The translations under genes were made by a program, and so were the position numbers. DNA of 9,985 bases from Gammaproteobacteria bacterium (GTDB lineage: Bacteria; Pseudomonadota; Gammaproteobacteria; Tenderiales; Tenderiaceae), in NCBI GenBank assembly GCA_024276775.1, contig JAJRWO010000288.1, forward strand, positions 1 to 9,985, written 5' to 3'. Below the pieces are notes generated by a model. That model did not search any database. It was not told the DNA's origin and saw only the letters and a program-made list of their open reading frames with translations. This document shows, piece by piece, positions 5,622 through 9,985 of this stretch. Within the stretch, counting starts at the first letter, position 1. Each line of letters begins with the position of its first letter.

Positions 5622-6971
5622 TTATAGTCCAATCATGTTGCTATCGGCCATTAACTCACAGCCATCCTGGCGACAAAATACTTCTATTTGTCGTGGCCAG
5701 GTAAAAACATCTAACAAACAATCACCATTTTCCAGTACGTTTTCGGACTCAACCATTTCACGTTCAAACAGTTCAGCCCGCAAACGACCCGCCATCGGTG
5801 ATAATTTTAACCGGTAATACTGACGGCTGCTCAGCCTGCCAAATGTTGCATTTTCACCCCGTTCTTTGGCCTCTTGCCACTGTAAAAGTTCAGTGACGGC
5901 CTGTTTAAGAAAATCGTGGCCATCACCTCTTTTGGCTGAAATCCAGACCCGCAACGGACGCCCCTGCTCATCGCGATCAATTTTAGGCTCGGCATTTTGC
6001 ATCAGGTCAATTTTGTTATAGACCTCAAGTTGCGGTACCTCGTAGGCGCCGACCTCTTTCAACACCTCGTTCACCTCATAAATCCGTTCGTGTCGTCCCT
6101 CATCATGGGCATCAATGATATGCATCAACAAGTTCGCTTCCTGGGTTTCCTCCAAGGTTGAACGGAACGACGCTACCAGACTATGAGGGAGATGACGAAT
6201 AAATCCAACCGTATCAATCAGCATCGTATCGAATTCAGTCTCAATATCAAACTTACGCAAGGTTGGATCGAGCGTGGCAAAAAGCTGGTCTTCAACATAA
6301 ACATCCGCATCGGTCAGCGCATTGAACAAAGTCGATTTACCTGCATTGGTATAGCCTACCAACGATACCGCATGTACCATGGCCTTACGCCGTGAACGTC
6401 GCCTGTCCTCACGCTGACGCCGTACCTTTTCCAAGCGTTTATTGAGCTGTTTGATGCGCTGACCAATCAAACGCCTGTCGGTTTCGAGTTGAGTTTCACC
6501 CGGGCCACGCAAACCAATCCCCCCTTTTTGCCTTTCCAGATGCGTCCAACCCCGTACCAGGCGGGTCGACAAATGCCGCAGTTGAGCCAGCTCAACCTGC
6601 AATTTACCCTCGTGAGTGCGTGCCCGTTGGGCAAAAATATCGAGGATAAGCCCTGTTCTATCCAACACTCGACACTTCAACAAGCGCTCTAAGTTACGTT
6701 CTTGAGACGGTGACAAGGCATGATTAAAAATCACCAGCTCAGCCGCTTCAGCCCCGGCAATGGCAATAATGTCTTCAGCCTTACCCGCACCGATAAAATA
6801 TTTTGGGTCAGGCGCACGGCGACTGCCCTGTACAATTGCGACAGATTCAGCACCGGCCGATAAAACAAGCTCTTTGAACTCTTCCAACTCTTCCCGGGCA
6901 TCTTCAACCTGGAAATCCAAGTGTACCAGGATAGCTCGCTCTCCCTCACCGGGGCGTTCAAAAAATTCCAC
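5622..6971 (-). CDS. hflX: HflX GTPase, ribosome-splitting/rescue factor
   Basis: HflX binds the large ribosomal subunit and splits stalled 70S ribosomes, notably under heat stress. The 449-residue protein has the N-terminal HflX domain (PKYFIGAGKAEDI about 56-68, FNHALSPSQERNLE 82-95, DRTGLILDIFAQRA 104-117), the Gly-rich signature GGIGLRGPGETQLETDRR (150-167), a basic coiled coil (168-196), and a GTPase domain with G1 GYTNAGKST (206-214), G2 ATLDPT (232-237), G3 DTVGF (253-257), G4 NKID (319-322) and G5 SAK (345-347). All nucleotide-binding motifs are intact. The start is a GTG at 6971: a TAA stop directly precedes it in frame, and the resulting MEFFERPGEGERAILVH aligns with the known N-terminus. 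Only an AGGT about 10 bases upstream serves as ribosome binding site. It lies 19 bp after hfq, consistent with co-transcription. Confidence 0.98.
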   Translation of the reverse strand: MEFFERPGEGERAILVHLDFQVEDAREELEEFKELVLSAGAESVAIVQGSRRAPDPKYFIGAGKAEDIIAIAGAEAAELVIFNHALSPSQERNLERLLKCRVLDRTGLILDIFAQRARTHEGKLQVELAQLRHLSTRLVRGWTHLERQKGGIGLRGPGETQLETDRRLIGQRIKQLNKRLEKVRRQREDRRRSRRKAMVHAVSLVGYTNAGKSTLFNALTDADVYVEDQLFATLDPTLRKFDIETEFDTMLIDTVGFIRHLPHSLVASFRSTLEETQEANLLMHIIDAHDEGRHERIYEVNEVLKEVGAYEVPQLEVYNKIDLMQNAEPKIDRDEQGRPLRVWISAKRGDGHDFLKQAVTELLQWQEAKERGENATFGRLSSRQYYRLKLSPMAGRLRAELFEREMVESENVLENGDCLLDVFTWPRQIEVFCRQDGCELMADSNMIGL

Positions 6972-6990
6972 TTAAATACTGACCTATTTG

Positions 6991-7233
6991 CTACGCGCTG
7001 CCAGCACCTTCGTCACTCATGGGTAATTTCACGTTTCTGGCGGGGACGATGGTTGAAATTGCATGTTTGTAAACCATTTGGTTGACGCTGTTTTTCAACA
7101 ACACCACAAACTGATCAAAAGAATCTATCTGACCCTGCAGTTTAATGCCGTTGACCAGAAAAATAGACACGGGTACTTTTTCTTTGCGCAAGGCGTTCAA
7201 AAAAGGGTCTTGCAACGTTTGCCCTTTACTCAT
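6991..7233 (-). CDS. hfq: RNA chaperone Hfq
   Basis: Hfq is the hexameric Sm-like chaperone that pairs small RNAs with target mRNAs. The 80-residue protein has Sm1 (about 20-54, IFLVNGIKLQGQIDSFDQF) and Sm2 with the hallmark YKHAIST (55-61). Proximal-face residues known from E. coli are present: Gln8, Phe42, Lys56 and His57. The lateral rim motif, RRER in E. coli at 16-19, is RKEK here, which keeps the positive charge. The C-terminal tail is short (about 15 residues, ending MSDEGAGSA) compared with the 102-residue E. coli protein, but keeps an acidic tip. A good ribosome binding site (AAGGAG, 9 bases before the ATG) and a 125-bp upstream gap suggest that it is well expressed and may have its own promoter. 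Confidence 0.99.
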   Translation of the reverse strand: MSKGQTLQDPFLNALRKEKVPVSIFLVNGIKLQGQIDSFDQFVVLLKNSVNQMVYKHAISTIVPARNVKLPMSDEGAGSA

Positions 7234-7240
7234 TCCGACA

Positions 7241-7248
7241 CTCTCCTT
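7241..7248 (-). promoter_or_regulatory. Ribosome binding site of hfq
   Basis: The minus strand reads AAGGAGAG, the strongest Shine-Dalgarno match in the window, with about 9 bases from the GGAG core to the ATG at 7233. Confidence 0.7.
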
Positions 7249-7283
7249 TAGTTATTGTTTATCGAGCGTACAATCTCTTACTC

Positions 7284-7354
7284 TTACCACACCCAGCCCC
7301 AACACCTTAAAATAAACGCGGGGCAAAATCTCAAGAATATTAACACACCCAACC
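7284..7354. repeat. Imperfect 15-bp direct repeat in the hfq leader
   Basis: On the minus strand GGTTGGGTGTGTTAA (7354-7340) recurs as GGCTGGGTGTGGTAA (7298-7284), 13 of 15 bases identical and 56 bp apart. Both copies lie in the 125-bp gap between the miaA stop and the hfq start. No convincing promoter was found in this gap. The copies could be protein-binding sites or short G-rich RNA elements in the hfq leader, or chance. Confidence 0.4.
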
Positions 7355-7358
7355 GCAA

Positions 7359-8321
7359 TCATATATTGAGGTTGGACTTAATGTATTTCAAGGCCTGTTC
7401 CAATAAATTTGGCGATTCACCTTCCAACCATTTTGCGCCCTGCTCAGCCCTTAGCCAAGTCAACTGACGTTTAGCAAATTGACGGGTAGCCACAATGCCT
7501 TTCTGCAGTGTTTCATCATAATCATACTGACCATCAAGATATTCCCACACTTGGCGATAGCCTACTGCCCGCATGGACGGCAGATTTAAGCCCAGGTCAC
7601 CACGCTGGCGCAACCCAGCCACCTCATCAACAAAGCCCTTTTCCATCATCCGCTTAAAGCGCTTTTCTATACGCTGATGAAGGATGCACCGATCCTGTGG
7701 CGCAACAATAATCTTGGCCACGCGATACGGCAGTTTATTTTTAACTGCCTTGGCATGCAGTTCCGTCATAGTTTTGCCACTAAGTTCATAGACTTCAAGC
7801 GCACGTTGAATGCGCTGTGGATCATTGGGGTGGATGCGAGTAGCAGAATCCGGGTCAACTTGTTGTAACTTTTGATGCATGGCTGCAAGACCATACCGTT
7901 CAATTTCAGCATCAAGACAGGCTCGCACTTGCTCATTGGCAGCCGGCAGATCAGCCAGACCATGCTCTAGGGCACGAAAATAGAGCATGGTCCCTCCCAC
8001 CAGCAATGGAACCTTTCCAGCCGCCGTGATTTCTGCCATGGCAAGCAGTGCATCGTGACGAAAATGAGCGGCAGAATAGGCCTCGGTCGGTTCAAGAATA
8101 TCGATCAATCGATGCGGTGTCCGCTGCAGTTCCTGCACTGTCGGTTTGGCAGTACCGATGTCCATGCCCTTGTAGATCAAGGCTGAATCGACACTGATCA
8201 GCTCACAATCAAGCGACTGTTGCAAAGCCACAGCCAAATCAGTTTTACCCGCTGCCGTCGGCCCCATCACAAAAATAGCAACAGGCAAAGGTTCCATACA
8301 ATAGGTCTTAGATAAACCCAT
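7359..8321 (-). CDS. miaA: tRNA dimethylallyltransferase
   Basis: MiaA transfers a dimethylallyl group to N6 of A37 in tRNAs that read codons starting with U, the first step to ms2i6A. The 320-residue protein shows the P-loop GPTAAGKT (20-27), DSALIYKGMDIGTAKP (45-60), the substrate-channel motif GGTMLYFRAL (109-118) and HPNDPQRIQRALE (164-176), all intact. Two starts are possible: ATG at 8321, or ATG at 8297 giving MEPLPVAIFVMG. Neither has a good ribosome binding site; the shorter form has an N-terminus of the length I recall for Pseudomonas. miaA directly upstream of hfq is the standard gammaproteobacterial order, and hfq promoters lie within miaA in E. coli. Its upstream neighbour here is pgeF, 24 bp away, rather than mutL. 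Confidence 0.98.
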   Translation of the reverse strand: MGLSKTYCMEPLPVAIFVMGPTAAGKTDLAVALQQSLDCELISVDSALIYKGMDIGTAKPTVQELQRTPHRLIDILEPTEAYSAAHFRHDALLAMAEITAAGKVPLLVGGTMLYFRALEHGLADLPAANEQVRACLDAEIERYGLAAMHQKLQQVDPDSATRIHPNDPQRIQRALEVYELSGKTMTELHAKAVKNKLPYRVAKIIVAPQDRCILHQRIEKRFKRMMEKGFVDEVAGLRQRGDLGLNLPSMRAVGYRQVWEYLDGQYDYDETLQKGIVATRQFAKRQLTWLRAEQGAKWLEGESPNLLEQALKYIKSNLNI

Positions 8322-8345
8322 TCAAAAAAGTTAGCACCCAGGTGC

Positions 8346-9104
8346 CTAGCTCAGCCAAATCAGTGACACCATACGCCCCGTGACACCATCCCGACGGTAG
8401 GAATAAAAGCGCTCAGCATCACTGTAAGTACAACAGTGGCCACCATAAATATTTTTAATACCCAGCCGAGCCAGCCGTTGCCGCGCCAGTAAATAGATAT
8501 CTGCCAACCAGCGCTCTGGTATTGATGAAGGTTGAAACGCATTGGCCGCTCGTGGATTCTGAGCCATGAACTGCTGGCGCACCTCATCCCCCACTTCAAA
8601 GACCTTTGGCCCAATCGCTGGCCCCAACCACGCCAACAGCCTGGCTGTAGAAACATTCATTTTTTTAATGGTTGCCTCGATCACTCCACTCACCAATCCG
8701 CGCCAACCCGCGTGGATAGCAGCAACCACCGAGCCGGTCTGATCGCACAGCAGCACAGGCAAACAATCCGCCGTCATGACAGCACAGGCCATGTTCGTTT
8801 GACGTGAAAAGCTGGCATCTGCCACCGGCATGCCACTTGCCAGGGCGATATCCACCACCTTAACGCCGTGCACTTGTTTAAGCCAGACCGGTTCGGTAGG
8901 CAATTCACATTGCCGCATCAAGCACAAACGATTGTTTGCAACAGCGCTGGCGCTGTCACCAACATGATCACCAAAATTAAGACTATCGTAAGGTGCAACA
9001 CTTGCTCCACCCTGGCGGGTTGTGGTGCCCGCCCGCACATTGGCAGGTGCAGGCCAATCAGGTTCCAGCCAGCCAATTCCCACCTCAGGCATGTTCTTTG
9101 ACAT
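8346..9104 (-). CDS. pgeF: Laccase-domain nucleoside enzyme (YfiH/PgeF, LACC1 family)
   Basis: The 252-residue length fits the family. Bacterial members were first called polyphenol oxidases; family work points to purine nucleoside phosphorylase and adenosine deaminase activity, and E. coli YfiH/PgeF has also been tied to editing faulty peptidoglycan precursors. The three metal ligands are visible: His79 in KQVHG, Cys114 in TADCLP and His131 in HAGWRG. Other conserved blocks are YDSLNFGDHVGD (39-50), LAWLGPAIGPKVFEVG and a C-terminal CCTYSD...FYSYRRDGVTGRM. The ATG at 9104 overlaps the end of rluD by 20 bp in another frame, so translation is probably coupled; an internal ATG at 9092 is an alternative. 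The rluD-pgeF pairing is widespread in gammaproteobacteria. Confidence 0.96.
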   Translation of the reverse strand: MSKNMPEVGIGWLEPDWPAPANVRAGTTTRQGGASVAPYDSLNFGDHVGDSASAVANNRLCLMRQCELPTEPVWLKQVHGVKVVDIALASGMPVADASFSRQTNMACAVMTADCLPVLLCDQTGSVVAAIHAGWRGLVSGVIEATIKKMNVSTARLLAWLGPAIGPKVFEVGDEVRQQFMAQNPRAANAFQPSSIPERWLADIYLLARQRLARLGIKNIYGGHCCTYSDAERFYSYRRDGVTGRMVSLIWLS

Positions 9105-9985
9105 CGCATTTCAGCATTTCAAGCAAGCGCAGCATATCATCAGGCAACGGCACCTCCCACTCCACTTGCTCCCTTGTGCCGGGATGTTCCAGGCCAAGTT
9201 TAGCGGCATGTAGAGCCTGGCGTTTAAAACCACGCAATATGTGGGTCGTCTGCTCACTGCTGTCCTTCGGGATACGCAAACGCTGACCATAAACCTGATC
9301 GCCAATCAGTGGATGACGAATATGGCCCATATGAACACGGATTTGGTGAGTACGCCCGGTTTCCAGATTGACACGAATATGCGTATGGGCACGATAACGC
9401 TGGACGACACGATAATGAGTAATCGCCTCTTTGCCATTATGCACCACTGCCATGCGTTTACGATCCACTGCATGGCGGCCAATCGGTTCATTGACTGTGC
9501 CGCCACTCACCATCACGCCACAGGCAACCGCTTGATACTCACGCTTCATAGCCCGTGCCTGCAACATTTCCACCAAATGTTTTTGTGATTTCAGGTTTCT
9601 TGCCACCACGAGCAGGCCGGATGTTGCCTTATCAAGACGATGAATAATGCCGGCACGCGGCACCTCATTCAGTTCCGGTGCATGATTCAACAAGGCATTG
9701 ACTAAGGTACCATCCGGATTTCCCGTGCCCGGGTGAACCACCAAACCAACCGGTTTATTAATCACCAGAATATCGGCATCCTCATAGACAACATCCAACG
9801 GAATAGCTTCTGGCTGCCAGACCACCTCAACCTCAGTACTGGCTTCCACCTGTAGCAATTCACCGCCCATAACCTTGTCCCTGGGGCGCAACTGCTTGCC
9901 ATCTACCCGCACTTTTCCAGCCTTAATCCACTGCTGCAGACGGGCACGAGAGTAATCAGAAAAAAGCTGCGCCAAGGCCTGATCC
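9085..9985 (-). CDS. rluD: 23S rRNA pseudouridine synthase RluD, partial (N-terminus outside window)
   Basis: RluD makes pseudouridines 1911, 1915 and 1917 in helix 69 of 23S rRNA and is the RluA-family member most important for ribosome assembly. About 299 codons are present and the frame runs off the right edge, beginning DQALAQLFSDYSR. An S4-like RNA-binding domain comes first (ARLQQWIKAGKVRVDGK), then the catalytic domain with INKPVGLVVHPG and the active-site loop GIIHRLDKATSGLLVVA, whose catalytic Asp codon is at 9631-9633. LETGRTHQIRVHM and HPLIGDQVYG are also typical. HPGTGNPDGTLVNALLNH and the pairing with pgeF favour RluD over RluA or RluC. The TTG at 9975 is an internal codon, not a start; the true start should lie a few dozen bases beyond the window. 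Confidence 0.95.
   Translation of the reverse strand, partial: DQALAQLFSDYSRARLQQWIKAGKVRVDGKQLRPRDKVMGGELLQVEASTEVEVVWQPEAIPLDVVYEDADILVINKPVGLVVHPGTGNPDGTLVNALLNHAPELNEVPRAGIIHRLDKATSGLLVVARNLKSQKHLVEMLQARAMKREYQAVACGVMVSGGTVNEPIGRHAVDRKRMAVVHNGKEAITHYRVVQRYRAHTHIRVNLETGRTHQIRVHMGHIRHPLIGDQVYGQRLRIPKDSSEQTTHILRGFKRQALHAAKLGLEHPGTREQVEWEVPLPDDMLRLLEMLKCDVKEHA

Noticed and set aside
8324..8345. Hairpin plus six-T run between pgeF and miaA on the minus strand
   Set aside because: The stem is only 4-5 bp (GCACC with GGTGC), the loop is 2-4 bases, and four bases separate it from the T-run, so it is too weak to call a terminator.
9241..9588. 115-codon plus-strand frame opposite rluD
   Set aside because: It lies inside the conserved catalytic domain of rluD and has no domain of its own.
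1..9985. CRISPR array, tRNA, rRNA, prophage or defence genes
   Set aside because: No regularly spaced repeats or structural RNA signatures were noticed, and every sizeable frame apart from the left 360 bases belongs to a known core gene.

Overview
The window reads as chromosomal DNA of a free-living gammaproteobacterium of moderate, slightly AT-leaning base composition. All intact genes lie on the minus strand, so transcription runs from the right edge to the left. In that direction the order is rluD (cut by the right edge), pgeF/yfiH, miaA, hfq, hflX, hflK, hflC, yjeT (DUF2065), hisZ, purA. The stretch miaA-hfq-hflX-hflK-hflC-yjeT-(hisZ)-purA is a classic gammaproteobacterial block. A HisZ between yjeT and purA argues against Enterobacterales, which use the long HisG without HisZ, and resembles the Pseudomonas-type arrangement. 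No species is claimed.

Right part (about 7.2-10 kb): RNA modification and nucleoside salvage. RluD makes pseudouridines in 23S rRNA, PgeF is a laccase-domain nucleoside enzyme and MiaA prenylates A37 of tRNA. rluD and pgeF overlap by 20 bp. In E. coli this pair sits far from miaA-hfq; here it abuts miaA where mutL is usually found.

Middle (about 3.4-7.2 kb): Hfq RNA chaperone, HflX ribosome-rescue GTPase, and the HflK/HflC membrane pair that surrounds and modulates the FtsH protease. hflK and hflC share one base (TAATG), which suggests translational coupling for a stoichiometric complex.

Left-middle (0.5-3.4 kb): a strong intrinsic terminator stands after hflC. Its U-run ends only 7 bases before the yjeT start codon, so yjeT-hisZ-purA expression must come from read-through or from a promoter very close to the hairpin. 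A second copy of part of the hairpin's 3' arm lies just upstream and could form a competing structure. purA ends the run with a strong bidirectional terminator at 494-529.

Left end (1-360): the only non-housekeeping part. A plus-strand IS3-family transposase reading frame ends abruptly near base 300, directly against a minus-strand 13-14-codon stub that matches the start of a DUF1456 (YehS-like) gene, with a well-placed ribosome binding site. No IS terminal sequence is seen at the junction, so it looks like an IS-associated deletion or rearrangement (or an assembly join) that destroyed both genes. The 208 bp between the yehS start and the purA stop hold the purA terminator, an 8-bp inverted repeat with a 7-bp spacer, and no gene.

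The rest is ordinary core genome. I saw no CRISPR array, tRNA, rRNA, defence system or prophage. The observations most worth checking are the IS/yehS junction and the hairpin region between hflC and yjeT.
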